Shown piece after piece: positions 1 through 8,611 of a stretch of DNA of 64,000 nucleotides. A program made the position numbers and the translations under genes. Under the pieces are notes generated by a model, which did no database searches, was not told where the DNA came from, and saw only the letters and a program-made list of their open reading frames with translations. The stretch is taken from the NCBI GenBank assembly GCA_900549235.1, contig URNT01000002.1, forward strand, positions 1 to 64,000, read 5' to 3'. The stretch is from an uncultured Clostridium sp. (GTDB taxonomy: Bacteria; Bacillota; Clostridia; Lachnospirales; Lachnospiraceae). Each line of letters opens with the position of its first letter. Positions within the stretch are counted from its first letter, which is position 1.

Positions 1-103
1 AAAATCAACACAGCAAAAGATTCTCTCTGGATTTTTGTATATACAGAGCGAGGGCATCGCTCAATCATCTAATTTGATGATTTTGCGACACCCCCTTTCA
101 TCC
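1..103. other. Left-edge intergenic segment with operator-like site
   Basis: No gene is visible. Bases 35-46 read TTGTATATACAG, close to the palindromes upstream of kduI (8441-8469). Two small hairpins follow: GAGCGA/TCGCTC at about 46-62 and AATCATC/GATGATT at about 64-83. Neither has a clear T-run, so they are not convincing terminators for the TRAP operon. The operator-like site suggests that a further leftward uronate operon begins just outside the window; this is inference. Confidence 0.4.
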
Positions 104-1411
104 CTACACATATCCTAATAACCCCGGCAGCCACATAGACAGCACCGGCACATAAGACACCAGCAAAAGCACAATAAAGATCGCCCCAAAATAATACAGC
201 AGCGGCTTAATCACATTCTCAATCTTCGTCCCCCCAACCTTCACACCTACAAACAGTGTGGTACCAACAGGCGGAGTAATGGTTCCGATACACAGGTTAA
301 AGATCATCATAATACCAAAGTGCACCGTATTCATACCCAGGGTCTGGCAGATGGGCAGGAAGATAGGCGTAAAGATCAGACACGCCGGAGTCATATCCAT
401 AAAGGTACCGATGATCAGCAGCAGGATATTGATAATAAACAGGATCACATACCGGTTGTCGCTGATGCTGAGCATGGCCTGAGACACAGCCGTAGGGATG
501 CCGGTAAACGCCATAACCCAGCTCATAATACTGGACACGCCGATGAGGAAAATGATGATACCAGTCATTTCCGCACTGTCCAGGAAAATCTTTGGCAGCT
601 CAGACAGCTTGATAGACTTATAAAATACCAGGGACAGAATCAGGCTGTATACCACCGCAACCACGCTTCCTTCTGTCGCCGTAAAGATACCGGAGATGAT
701 CCCGCCGATTACGATGATGATCATCAGAAGACAGGGGATCGCCTGGAAAAATACCTTTACCATCTCAGAGGAAGTAAAACGCTTGGTGCTGCGGTAGCCC
801 TTTTTCTTCGCAAAATAGTAGATCACTACCATACATGCCAGGCCCCACAGGATACCGGGGATATAGCCTGCCATAAAAAGGGCCGCTACAGAGGTTCCTC
901 CGCTGACCAGGGAATAAGTGATCATAACATTGCTTGGAGGGATCAGAAGTCCCGTAGGCGCCGTAGCGATATTGGCCGCCGCAGAGAAATCCCGATCATA
1001 GCCCTCCTCCTCCTCGATAGGTCCGATGATGGAGCCCATGGCAGAAGCAGCCGCTGTACCGGAACCGGAGATGGCGCCAAACAGCATATTTGCAACGGCG
1101 TTGGTATGAGCCAGGGCTCCGGGGATCCGCCCCGTAAAAAGCTTTGCAAAATTAATCAGACGGATGGCAATACCGCCCTTATTCATAATATTTCCCGCCA
1201 GAATAAAAAACGGGATCGCCAGAAGGCTGAAGACAGAGATACCGGAAAAGATCCTCTGGGCGCCGGTCAGCACCGATGCCCCTGTATTCAGTACAGGAAG
1301 AATGGCGCAGATCGAGGACACAGCCAGAGCCACCGCGATAGGCACTCCTGCCAACAGCATGATCACTAAAAGAACCAGGATGATCAGTCCGCATACAACT
1401 GCTATATTCAT
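104..1411 (-). CDS. dctM: TRAP transporter large permease (DctM family)
   Basis: This 435-residue protein is a very hydrophobic, 12-helix-type integral membrane protein. Its length and GxxxAxxAxG-rich helices fit the DctM/SiaM family. It would carry substrate across the membrane using the Na+ or H+ gradient, together with the small permease and the binding protein encoded just upstream. Its ATG overlaps the stop of the small permease by 4 bases (ATGA), so the two are translationally coupled. The substrate cannot be read from the sequence. The nearby kduI-kduD genes and the dedicated two-component system suggest a uronate or unsaturated uronate, which is inference. Confidence 0.93.
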   Translation of the reverse strand: MNIAVVCGLIILVLLVIMLLAGVPIAVALAVSSICAILPVLNTGASVLTGAQRIFSGISVFSLLAIPFFILAGNIMNKGGIAIRLINFAKLFTGRIPGALAHTNAVANMLFGAISGSGTAAASAMGSIIGPIEEEEGYDRDFSAAANIATAPTGLLIPPSNVMITYSLVSGGTSVAALFMAGYIPGILWGLACMVVIYYFAKKKGYRSTKRFTSSEMVKVFFQAIPCLLMIIIVIGGIISGIFTATEGSVVAVVYSLILSLVFYKSIKLSELPKIFLDSAEMTGIIIFLIGVSSIMSWVMAFTGIPTAVSQAMLSISDNRYVILFIINILLLIIGTFMDMTPACLIFTPIFLPICQTLGMNTVHFGIMMIFNLCIGTITPPVGTTLFVGVKVGGTKIENVIKPLLYYFGAIFIVLLLVSYVPVLSMWLPGLLGYV

Positions 1412-1911
1412 AATTTCGCCTCCCCCTTCTCAGAAAAATCCTTATGGAACATATCCACCGCATTCATCAGGCTGAAGATCATAATTAACACTCCCGTCAC
1501 AGGAACGATCACATAGATATACCCCATAGGCACCCTCAAGGACGCGGTCATCTGGATCATCGTCAGCTTTGTAATGGAAATACCGCCGTATACCAGCACT
1601 ACAGCCGCCAGAGCAAAGGTGAGAAGGTCAATAAAAATTTCCAGATATTTCCTTGCTGTACCCGTAAACTGATCGGCCAGAAATCCCATTCTCATATGGT
1701 CTCTCTTTCCAAACACATAGGCAGAGGCTAACAGGGCCATCCATGTAAAGGAATAGGTCAGAAGCTCCTCTGACACCGTACTTGGGCGGTTAAAAAAGTA
1801 GCGCGTCACGATCTGGTAGGTTCCGATCACCGTCATAGCCCCAAAGAGGAAAATGATCAGAAAGCCCAGTACCCGCATGATCCCTGCTTTCACTTTATGC
1901 ATTGTATCCAT
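1408..1911 (-). CDS. dctQ: TRAP transporter small permease (DctQ family)
   Basis: This 167-residue protein has four predicted membrane helices (roughly residues 15-35, 50-70, 90-112 and 130-152), as in the DctQ family. It is the small membrane subunit that pairs with DctM. Its ATG follows directly on the TAA of the binding-protein gene, with a GGGAG ribosome site inside the end of that gene. A second ATG lies three codons in. Gene order P-Q-M is typical of TRAP operons. Confidence 0.9.
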   Translation of the reverse strand: MDTMHKVKAGIMRVLGFLIIFLFGAMTVIGTYQIVTRYFFNRPSTVSEELLTYSFTWMALLASAYVFGKRDHMRMGFLADQFTGTARKYLEIFIDLLTFALAAVVLVYGGISITKLTMIQMTASLRVPMGYIYVIVPVTGVLIMIFSLMNAVDMFHKDFSEKGEAKL

Positions 1912-2934
1912 TTACTCTCCCTCCCTTGCCTGCGCGTTGACTTCCTGGATATGCTCATACAGATCCGCAATCTTGGGATTCTCCTTCAGCATACTCTCAT
2001 GGAGGGGAAGCACCTTTTCCTTAAAGGCATCTACATCCACGTCGATAAACTCCACGCCCATATCATTGACTGCGATGTTCTTTGCCTCCTCAATGCTCTT
2101 ATCCCATTCCTCCATCTCAACCTCAGTGGAAAGAAGGGCCGCCTCCTTAAATATCTGATATTCCTCCTGGCTTAAGCCATTTAAAAACTTTAGGTTGGCC
2201 ACCAGCATATCCGGCACCATCTGATGCTTATTGTAGGAATAATATTTTGCCACCTCGCCGTGCTTATTGTTAGTCAGGGCCAGCTCATTGTTCTCCGCGC
2301 CGTCGATGACTCCCTGCTGGATGGCAGTATACACCTCGCCAAAGCCCATAGGAGCCGCGGCCGCGCCGAACTGATTGACCATGGCCACGCTGGCAGGGCT
2401 CTGCTGTACGCGGATCTTCATGCCCTTTAAATCCTCCGGAGTGTGAATCGGCTTCTTACCATAAAAGTTTCTTGTGCCTGCATTGTACCAGGTCACCACC
2501 CTAAAACCGGCTTCGTCTGTAGACTCATAGACCTGCTCCATATACTCTGTATCCTGCATCACCGACTGATAGACCTCCTCAGAATCAAAGAGATAGGGCA
2601 TACTGAAAATCTCATATACCCCGGCAAATGTCTCCAGATTTGCCGTTCCCGCCACAACAAAATCGATGGCTCCCGTCTGAGTAAGCTCGATGGCCTTCTG
2701 GGCCGAACCCAGGATCTCATTTGGAAAAATCTGCACCTCGTACTTATCTCCCAGCCGTTCCTCCACATAGTCCTTAAAAGCCACCAGCCCCAGATGCTCC
2801 GGATGGGTCTCAGACTGGGCATGGGAAATGCGTATGATCCTCTTTCCCGAAGTCACAGAGCTGCAGCCTGTAAGCCCGGCCCCAAGAGCCGCGGCCAGCA
2901 GACAGGCTGCCAGTTGTTTCATTTTCTTCCTCAC
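1912..2934 (-). CDS. dctP: TRAP transporter solute-binding lipoprotein (DctP family)
   Basis: This is the extracytoplasmic binding subunit of the TRAP transporter. The N-terminus is a lipoprotein signal with lipobox LTGC. The body has DctP-family features, including the conserved MKIRVQQSP segment with the carboxylate-binding arginine, followed by GAAAAPMGFGEVYTAIQQG. The frame is open further upstream (to 3033), but those codons lack a ribosome site and are not signal-like. The GTG at 2934 has AGGAAGG about 6 bases upstream and is preferred; an ATG at 2922 is the alternative. A TATAAT lies about 85 bases upstream with a poor -35, consistent with activation by the adjacent response regulator. 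Confidence 0.92.
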   Translation of the reverse strand: MRKKMKQLAACLLAAALGAGLTGCSSVTSGKRIIRISHAQSETHPEHLGLVAFKDYVEERLGDKYEVQIFPNEILGSAQKAIELTQTGAIDFVVAGTANLETFAGVYEIFSMPYLFDSEEVYQSVMQDTEYMEQVYESTDEAGFRVVTWYNAGTRNFYGKKPIHTPEDLKGMKIRVQQSPASVAMVNQFGAAAAPMGFGEVYTAIQQGVIDGAENNELALTNNKHGEVAKYYSYNKHQMVPDMLVANLKFLNGLSQEEYQIFKEAALLSTEVEMEEWDKSIEEAKNIAVNDMGVEFIDVDVDAFKEKVLPLHESMLKENPKIADLYEHIQEVNAQAREGE

Positions 2935-3078
2935 GTTTTTCCTTCCTTTCTTTTTATCCCCTTTAACGCAGCATTTATATTGTGTTAACATTTTTTTAAC
3001 ACAGTCTCCATTATAAGGCCTGGGGCCTATCATTTGTACCGTAAAAAATTGTCATTTGTGAGGAATATTTTGTTGTAT

Positions 3079-3876
3079 TTAGGAAATGTTTCCATCCCGA
3101 TACTCAGAAGGAATCATACCCGTAACCCGTTTGAACACCTTCGCAAAGTAATTAGAATCCGAATACCCCACCTGAAGGCTTACATCCTTCACGCTGGCGT
3201 GTTTCTCACGAAGGAGCCTCTTTGCCTGCTCCATCCGGAAATTGGTAAGATAAGATGTAAAATTTTCATCAAAGCACTGCTTAAACAGCTTGCAGAAATA
3301 GGCATCTGAATAATTCATCCGCCTGGCGGCATCCTGCATGGAAATATCCTTCATATAATTTTCCCGGATATATCGGAGTATGGTCTCCGCCACATGATCC
3401 ATCCGCTCCTCCTGAGTCTCCCCATAAAAAGAATCAGGCTCCGTTATTTCCATATTTCTCCAGACAGAGGCTTCCAGGCTGTTTTCCTCTGCTAAAAGAC
3501 GCTTGTCTGTCAGCCGCATGGCCTCCTCCATTACAGCTGCCAGCTCCCCCTCCTCGCAGGGCTTTAAAAGGTAATCCAGAGCCCGGACCACAATGGCCCG
3601 CTTCGCGTAGCTGAATTCATCATAGGCGGTGAGAAATATAATCACACAGCCCTCATCCAGCCTCCGGATCCGCTCCGCTGCCTCCATCCCGTTCATCTCC
3701 GGCATGGAAATATCCATAATGATAATCTGGCTCTGCTCCTTCTGGAACAGATCCAGGGCCTCGGCCCCGTTCACCGCTTCCCGGATCTGGAGTACGTCCC
3801 CAAAAAGCCGTTTCAGCCTTCTTGCCAGAGCCATCCGCTCGATCTGTTCATCATCTGCCAGTAATACACGATACAT
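3079..3876 (-). CDS. Response regulator, AraC-type output (YesN-like)
   Basis: This 265-residue protein has an N-terminal receiver domain with acidic pocket D9/D10, phosphoacceptor D55, T83 and K105. The C-terminal half (about 160-265) is an AraC/XylS double helix-turn-helix ending in the family signature around SLQVGYSDSNYFAKVFKRVTG. It lies 2 bases downstream of the sensor kinase gene, so the two form one unit. It should bind DNA upstream of dctP and activate the TRAP operon when phosphorylated; the target is inferred from gene order. Confidence 0.93.
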   Translation of the reverse strand: MYRVLLADDEQIERMALARRLKRLFGDVLQIREAVNGAEALDLFQKEQSQIIIMDISMPEMNGMEAAERIRRLDEGCVIIFLTAYDEFSYAKRAIVVRALDYLLKPCEEGELAAVMEEAMRLTDKRLLAEENSLEASVWRNMEITEPDSFYGETQEERMDHVAETILRYIRENYMKDISMQDAARRMNYSDAYFCKLFKQCFDENFTSYLTNFRMEQAKRLLREKHASVKDVSLQVGYSDSNYFAKVFKRVTGMIPSEYRDGNIS

Positions 3877-3878
3877 AC

Positions 3879-5324
3879 TTATCCCTCCTGATCCCGTTTT
3901 GACGGTGAAAATGCCAGCTGCACCGCCGTTCCGCAGCCCTCTCTGCTGTAGAGAAACATTTCTCCGTCCTCATACATCGCATGAAGCCTGCGGTATATAT
4001 TGGAAATGCCGATCCCCATATCAGATGCCTGTCCCTCTGCCAGTGCCCTTTTAATCTCCCGAAGACGCTCCCTGCCGATCCCCGCTCCCGTATCTGCTAC
4101 AGAAATCCAGAGCCTTCCCTCCTTCATCCAGCTCCTTACATGGATCCGTCCCCCCTGGCTGATGGCGGACAGACCATGCTTTACCGCGTTTTCCACCAAA
4201 GGCTGCAGGGCAAATGAGGGCACCAGCACCTCTAAAGTATCCTCCTTACAGTCCGTGGTATAGCGGATCCTGGCCCCGAAGCGCATGGTCTGCAGGTACA
4301 TATAGTCCTGGACCACCGAAAGCTCCCGGCCAAGAGGCATCACCGCCCCGGAGGACTTCAGATTGTACCTGAACAGACGGCTTAATGCCGTAATCATCTT
4401 CTCCGTCGCCGCAGCGTCCTCAATCTGGGCCATACTGGCGATCATATTCAGGGTATTAAATAAAAAATGAGGATTGATCTGGCTTTTCAGCATCTGAAGC
4501 TGCATGGAATCCAGCTGCTTTTCCATCTCATGCTTTTCCTTTAAAGCCTGGATATACCCCTTTGTGGAAGCCTTCATGCCGGAAAATGCCTGGATCAGCT
4601 CTCCCATCTCATCCCGGCACTCTGCCTGTACATCCGGCCCTGAAAAATCATTTTCCCCGATCCTCCGGGAATCCTCCGCCAGTCTTACCACCGGCTGTAT
4701 AAAATAATGCCCGATCCGCCTCCTCAGATGGTCCAGAAGCAAAAGCACCACCGCCCCAAAAAGGATACTCATACCCGGCACCACCACCAGGGCAGGCAGA
4801 TGGTCCTCATAGGCATCCTTTCCCTGCTCCACATTCATCCGCACCAGGGTGCCCGCATACTGCTCCAGGTACTCCTGAGCCCGGTAAATGGTATAGAGAA
4901 GGTCCATATACTGCTCCTGTCCCTGCCCCTCCAGTTCAAAAAAGTGTTCCTTCAGCCGCTCATAATTTTCGTAAGTATTCCGTATGGACCAGGTCTTGGC
5001 ATACCGGCTTTTGCCAATCCGGCGGCAGTCAAAGGGCAGCGCCTTTACGGCCCGGGCAGATCGTTTGGAAGAAAGCCTGTACTTATCAAAACTTTCCTCC
5101 GTCCGGTCCGTTACATACTGCTTAAACGCCCGAATCTCCTCATCCATGGCCGACCAGAAGGCCATGCTCTGGGAATTACTCTCTAAAATGCTGCCAAAGC
5201 CTGCCATCCCGTACCTGGCCACCAGTATATTGGCCATAATAGACAAAAACACCACTGTCGCAGCGCAGATGCCTAAGCTCCTGATCTTCTGCTCCAGTGA
5301 TGCTGAAAGCCACTTTTTTCCCAT
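3879..5324 (-). CDS. Sensor histidine kinase (YesM-like, LytS/His_kinase family)
   Basis: This membrane sensor has 481 residues from the chosen ATG at 5324, which has GGGAGGG about 6 bases upstream; the frame extends 8 codons further without support. One membrane helix lies near residues 17-37 and a second near 178-200, enclosing an extracellular helical sensor region of about 140 residues. A HAMP-like segment follows. The kinase core has phosphoacceptor H286 in QINPHFLFN, the N-box LVENAVKHG and the G-box DTGAGIG. It is the partner of the AraC-type regulator. In this family such sensors often respond to a sugar or to a binding protein; the ligand is unknown here. Confidence 0.92.
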   Translation of the reverse strand: MGKKWLSASLEQKIRSLGICAATVVFLSIMANILVARYGMAGFGSILESNSQSMAFWSAMDEEIRAFKQYVTDRTEESFDKYRLSSKRSARAVKALPFDCRRIGKSRYAKTWSIRNTYENYERLKEHFFELEGQGQEQYMDLLYTIYRAQEYLEQYAGTLVRMNVEQGKDAYEDHLPALVVVPGMSILFGAVVLLLLDHLRRRIGHYFIQPVVRLAEDSRRIGENDFSGPDVQAECRDEMGELIQAFSGMKASTKGYIQALKEKHEMEKQLDSMQLQMLKSQINPHFLFNTLNMIASMAQIEDAAATEKMITALSRLFRYNLKSSGAVMPLGRELSVVQDYMYLQTMRFGARIRYTTDCKEDTLEVLVPSFALQPLVENAVKHGLSAISQGGRIHVRSWMKEGRLWISVADTGAGIGRERLREIKRALAEGQASDMGIGISNIYRRLHAMYEDGEMFLYSREGCGTAVQLAFSPSKRDQEG

Positions 5325-5403
5325 ATTCTCCCTCCCAGCAACGGTCATCTGCTTCTATTTTATAATAGATGAGTCCGTTTGGAAAGGTATATTTTCCTTT
5401 CTC

Positions 5404-5622
5404 CTACAGCTTCTGGTCCTCCTCCGAAGGGATATACACAGCAATGTCCTCAATCCTGCAGCAAAGAATCCTGCACAGGTCATTGACCGTCCTCATGGAT
5501 ATATCTTTGTTGTGCTTTAAGCGGTGAAGGGTGCTGTCTGATATGTGATGCTTCTTTGTAAGGGTATACCAGTTCTCCCCCGACCGTTCCAACGTCTCCC
5601 AGAATGGCCTGTAATCAATCAT
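5404..5622 (-). CDS. Small XRE-type helix-turn-helix protein
   Basis: This 72-residue protein has a compact helix-turn-helix fold: KKHHISDSTLHRLKHNKD is the recognition region and MRTVNDLCRILCCRIEDI matches the typical XRE third and fourth helices. It resembles the short Cro/C1-type regulators common in Firmicutes. AGGGAG lies about 6 bases before the ATG. It is divergent from the small gene at 5760. Its targets are unknown. Confidence 0.75.
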   Translation of the reverse strand: MIDYRPFWETLERSGENWYTLTKKHHISDSTLHRLKHNKDISMRTVNDLCRILCCRIEDIAVYIPSEEDQKL

Positions 5623-5680
5623 GTTCTTCTCCCTATGCTGTCACTTTATAGTGATTTAAGCATAAAGTAGAATTTACATA

Positions 5681-5709
5681 TTGAATATCTTCGGAATAAC
5701 GAATATACT
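5681..5709 (+). promoter_or_regulatory. Sigma-A promoter for the small gene at 5760
   Basis: TTGAAT at 5681-5686 is followed by a 17-base spacer and TATACT at 5704-5709. It lies in the divergent gap next to the XRE gene, and its output would be the TTG-started small gene. Confidence 0.6.
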
Positions 5710-5759
5710 ATATGTAATTGCATGTGTACAGGCTGAAAACTGCCGGAAAGGAGACAGAC

Positions 5760-5942
5760 TTGAAGCATTTTACGGAAGCTGAGCTGAAGGCAATGGCTCA
5801 GGACAGGAACATCGTAACCCGCATCACCCATTTTCTGCAGATGAATGACGCGGACTTTTTTAAAGAGGTCCGCTCCCGCCTTTCCGCCGAGGACCTTAAG
5901 GGGTATCTGGAGGAAAATCCCGATGACCGGAAATATCTCTAA
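5760..5942 (+). CDS. Small hypothetical protein, 60 residues, TTG start
   Basis: The best start is a TTG at 5760, with AAAGGAG 6 bases upstream; the in-frame ATG at 5718 has no ribosome site. The product is a charged, helical, soluble protein (KHFTEAELKAM... to ...ENPDDRKYL) with no signal peptide or membrane helix. A promoter with 17-base spacing lies at 5681-5709. I do not recognise the family. It is divergent from the XRE regulator, so autoregulated pairing is possible but unproven. Confidence 0.6.
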   Translation: MKHFTEAELKAMAQDRNIVTRITHFLQMNDADFFKEVRSRLSAEDLKGYLEENPDDRKYL

Positions 5943-5944
5943 AG

Positions 5945-5980
5945 AAAAAGGCGGCTGCCATCCTTAGATGACAAACCGCC
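5945..5980 (-). terminator. Terminator after the kdu operon regulator gene
   Basis: Read on the minus strand, GGCGG (containing the end of the GntR gene) pairs with CCGCC, with an inner CATC/GATG pairing, followed by TTTTT. The stem is short. It lies between convergent genes. Confidence 0.5.
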
Positions 5981-6671
5981 CTTCTTCTGGTTCTTCTTCA
6001 AAATAATCCTTATAATCCACCTCGATGGACCGGCGCATACGCTTCATGCTGTAGTACAGATGCTCCTTTAACGCCTCCTCAAGACCCTTCTCATCCTTTT
6101 TGCCGATCAGTCTGAAGATCTCCTCATGTTCACCTATAATCCGCGTAAAATCTGTCTCTGTAATAAAGTCCAGCATACGGAACCTGGTATAGTGGAGCTG
6201 CTGGGCCTGGAGCATCTCCCACAGCTTCTGGCGGCGCACCGCCCCGAACCAGATGGAATGCATATCCGCGTCCATGCGGTAAAACTGCTCCGGTCCAAAG
6301 CCCGGCTCTGTGATCATGGCCTTCTGCCTGGCGATGGCGTGGCGGATGTCCTCCATGACCATAGGGGACTGCACCAGCATAAAATCCCTTAAGACCATGG
6401 TTTCTACCGCCACCCGCATATAGATCATCTGCTTGATGTTGTCCAGGCTTAAAAGGGTCACATAGGTACCCCGGTAGGGGATGGTCTCTACAAAGCCCTG
6501 CTCCTGAAGGAGCCGCAGTGCGTCCCTTACCGGCGTCCTGGATACGCCAAAGCGTTCACATATGTCATTTTCACCGATCACGGTTCCCGGCTCCAGCTTA
6601 AGGTCCAGTATTTCACGCTTCAAGGTCTCAAATACAAGCTCTCCGCGATTTTTAAACGTCTTTTCTTCCAT
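5964..6671 (-). CDS. GntR-family regulator, FadR subfamily
   Basis: The N-terminal winged helix-turn-helix (about residues 5-75) has the hallmark segment ERFGVSRTPVRDALRLLQEQGFV. The C-terminal half is an all-helical FCD-type ligand domain. FadR-type regulators of this class (UxuR, ExuR, KdgR-like) commonly sense uronate-pathway intermediates. The start is uncertain: ATG at 6671 has GGGGG close upstream, and ATG at 6683 has only a weak site. It is the last gene of the kduI-kduD-gntR unit and is the likely reader of the TTGTATACAA palindromes upstream of kduI (inference). Confidence 0.88.
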   Translation of the reverse strand: MEEKTFKNRGELVFETLKREILDLKLEPGTVIGENDICERFGVSRTPVRDALRLLQEQGFVETIPYRGTYVTLLSLDNIKQMIYMRVAVETMVLRDFMLVQSPMVMEDIRHAIARQKAMITEPGFGPEQFYRMDADMHSIWFGAVRRQKLWEMLQAQQLHYTRFRMLDFITETDFTRIIGEHEEIFRLIGKKDEKGLEEALKEHLYYSMKRMRRSIEVDYKDYFEEEPEEGRFVI

Positions 6672-6709
6672 ATGTGCCCCCATCCATCCGGTCCGGTCTG
6701 ATCTGGCTC

Positions 6710-7516
6710 TTATTTAGGCTGCTTTCCGATATAAGCCAGAATGCCGCCGTCTACATAAAGCACAAGACCATTTACAAAGTTAGAAGCGTCAGAAGCCAGG
6801 AATACAGCCGGTCCGCCCAGATCCTCTGCCTCGCCCCAACGGCCTGCAGGAGTCTTGCTTACGATAAACTGGTCAAATGGATGTCTGGAGCCGTCTGGCT
6901 GTGTCTCACGCAGAGGAGCGGTCTGAGGAGTAGCGATATAGCCAGGGCCGATGCCGTTGCACTGGATGTTGTACTCGCCATACTCAGAAGCAATGTTCTT
7001 GGTCAGCATCTTTAAGCCGCCCTTTGCTGCTGCGTAAGCAGATACAGTCTCACGGCCCAGCTCGCTCATCATAGAGCAGATGTTGATGATCTTGCCGTGA
7101 CCCTTCTTGATCATGCTGGGGATAACTGCCTTGGATACGATAAATGGTGCGTTTAAGTCAACATCGATTACCTGTCTGAACTCAGCAGCGCTCATCTCGC
7201 ACATAGGGATTCTCTTGATGATACCGGCATTGTTTACCAGAATGTCGATCACGCCTACTTCCTTTTCAATCTGGGCAACCATTGCGTTTACAGCGTCCTC
7301 ATTGGTAACGTCGCACACATAGCCGTGAGCCTCGATACCCTCTTCCTTGTATGCAGCCAGACCCTTGTCTACCAGCTCCTGCTTGATGTCATTGAAAACG
7401 ATGGTAGCTCCTGCTCCTGCCATAGCCTTTGCGATGGCAAAGCCGATGCCGTAAGAAGCGCCTGTTACCAGAGCAACCTTGCCCTGTAATGAAAAGTTCT
7501 GTAAATAATCTGCCAT
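6710..7516 (-). CDS. kduD: 2-dehydro-3-deoxy-D-gluconate 5-dehydrogenase (SDR family)
   Basis: This 268-residue short-chain dehydrogenase has the cofactor motif TGASYGIG (residues 18-25), NNAG, and a catalytic Ser with YxxxK (SAYAAAKGG). It closely resembles the KduD/gluconate 5-dehydrogenase branch (IGPGYIATPQT, TPAGRWGEAEDLGGPAVFLASDASNFVNG in parts). Placement right after kduI indicates the KduD role: reduction of 3-deoxy-D-glycero-2,5-hexodiulosonate to KDG with NAD(P)H. Sequence alone cannot exclude 5-ketogluconate reductase (IdnO) activity. Confidence 0.85.
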   Translation of the reverse strand: MADYLQNFSLQGKVALVTGASYGIGFAIAKAMAGAGATIVFNDIKQELVDKGLAAYKEEGIEAHGYVCDVTNEDAVNAMVAQIEKEVGVIDILVNNAGIIKRIPMCEMSAAEFRQVIDVDLNAPFIVSKAVIPSMIKKGHGKIINICSMMSELGRETVSAYAAAKGGLKMLTKNIASEYGEYNIQCNGIGPGYIATPQTAPLRETQPDGSRHPFDQFIVSKTPAGRWGEAEDLGGPAVFLASDASNFVNGLVLYVDGGILAYIGKQPK

Positions 7517-7552
7517 TGTTTGATTCCTCCGTGTTTTATATGATCCTTTTTA

Positions 7553-8395
7553 TTACATCATCTCATTTGGCTTCATGGTGTCCATATCGTCAAACTCCAT
7601 GTTCTCGCCGCCCATTGCCCAGATAAAGGTGTAGTTGGAAGTACCGGCTCCGCTGTGGATGCTCCAGGAAGGACTGATCACTGCTTCCTCATTCTTCATC
7701 ACAATGTGTCTTGTCTCAGTAGGCTCGCCCATCATATGGAATACCACATTGTCTCCGGGAACCTCAAAGTACATATAGATCTCCATACGGCGCTCATGTG
7801 TATGGGACGGCATGGTGTTCCATACGCTTCCTGGCTCCAGTACGGTCATACCCATGGACAGCTGGCAGGTCTTTAATACATCCGGATGGATGAACTGGTT
7901 GATGGTTCTCTTATTAGAAGTCTCCGCCTCGCCGCAGGGTCTCTTGGCCGCCTTTTCAATCGGAATAAAGGTGGTGGTGTAAGAGGTATGGGCCGGCGCA
8001 CTTACCATATAGAACTTTGCCGGATTAGCAGCGTCTTCACTGGAGAAGTATACCTCTTTTGTGCCCTTTGTAATGTACAGGCAATCCTTGTAGCCCATCT
8101 TAAACTCCTGGCCGTCTGCTTTGATGGTGCCTGCTCCGCCGATATTGAAGATACCGATCTCCCGGCGCTCCAGGAAATAGTGGGTGCCGAAATTCTTCCA
8201 GCAGTCAATCCCCTTATCAATGGAAACAGTCTCTGTGGTAGGCATACATCCCAGAGTCACCATACGGTCAACGTGAGAGTAAACAGAAACCACCTCGTTG
8301 GCAGCGTACAGGTTCTGGATCAGAAATTCGTTCCTTAATTCCTCTGTGGTATAGCGCTTTACATCCTTCTGGTTCGCGGAATAGCGAATATCCAT
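7553..8395 (-). CDS. kduI: 5-dehydro-4-deoxy-D-glucuronate isomerase
   Basis: This 280-residue protein is full length for KduI. It has the cupin metal-binding segment MPSHTHERRMEIYMYFEVP and the later SWSIHSGAGTSNYTFIWAMGGEN, the known zinc-site regions of the family. It isomerises the ring-opened product of unsaturated uronates (from pectin or glycosaminoglycan lyases) to the diketo sugar that KduD reduces. AAGGAGG lies 9 bases before the ATG. It is first in the operon, behind three operator-like palindromes. Confidence 0.95.
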   Translation of the reverse strand: MDIRYSANQKDVKRYTTEELRNEFLIQNLYAANEVVSVYSHVDRMVTLGCMPTTETVSIDKGIDCWKNFGTHYFLERREIGIFNIGGAGTIKADGQEFKMGYKDCLYITKGTKEVYFSSEDAANPAKFYMVSAPAHTSYTTTFIPIEKAAKRPCGEAETSNKRTINQFIHPDVLKTCQLSMGMTVLEPGSVWNTMPSHTHERRMEIYMYFEVPGDNVVFHMMGEPTETRHIVMKNEEAVISPSWSIHSGAGTSNYTFIWAMGGENMEFDDMDTMKPNEMM

Positions 8396-8420
8396 AGTCT
8401 TTATCCTCCTTATTTTTAGG

Positions 8421-8469
8421 TTGTATGCTACTTTTTAAATTTGTATACAACTTTTTTATCTGTATACAG
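8421..8469 (-). promoter_or_regulatory. Three operator-like palindromes upstream of kduI
   Basis: TTGTATGCTA at 8421-8430, TTGTATACAA at 8441-8450 and CTGTATACAG at 8460-8469 are spaced about 20 and 19 bases apart, roughly two helical turns, so proteins bound to them would lie on one DNA face. A possible promoter on the minus strand (TTGTAT, 17 bases, CATACA) is embedded in the array. The sites fit binding by the GntR-family regulator encoded at the end of the operon. Confidence 0.6.
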
Positions 8470-8549
8470 ATTACCACCGAAAGCTTCCTTTTTCAATAGT
8501 CATAATCTACAAAATTAGACTGGTTTTCTATGCACTTTCACAAGACCCG

Positions 8550-8578
8550 TTGCAATCTTCCTGGCTTTATTATATACT
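8550..8578 (+). promoter_or_regulatory. Sigma-A promoter for the phosphofructokinase gene
   Basis: TTGCAA at 8550-8555, 17-base spacer, TATACT at 8573-8578. The start codon lies about 34 bases downstream of the -10. Confidence 0.65.
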
Positions 8579-8611
8579 GAGTGACATATGCATTTAAAAG
8601 GAGGATCCCCC

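Noticed and set aside
320..1369. Long plus-strand open frame opposite dctM
   Set aside because: Low-complexity, His/Arg/Gln-rich translation lying fully antisense to a clear transporter gene, without a ribosome site.
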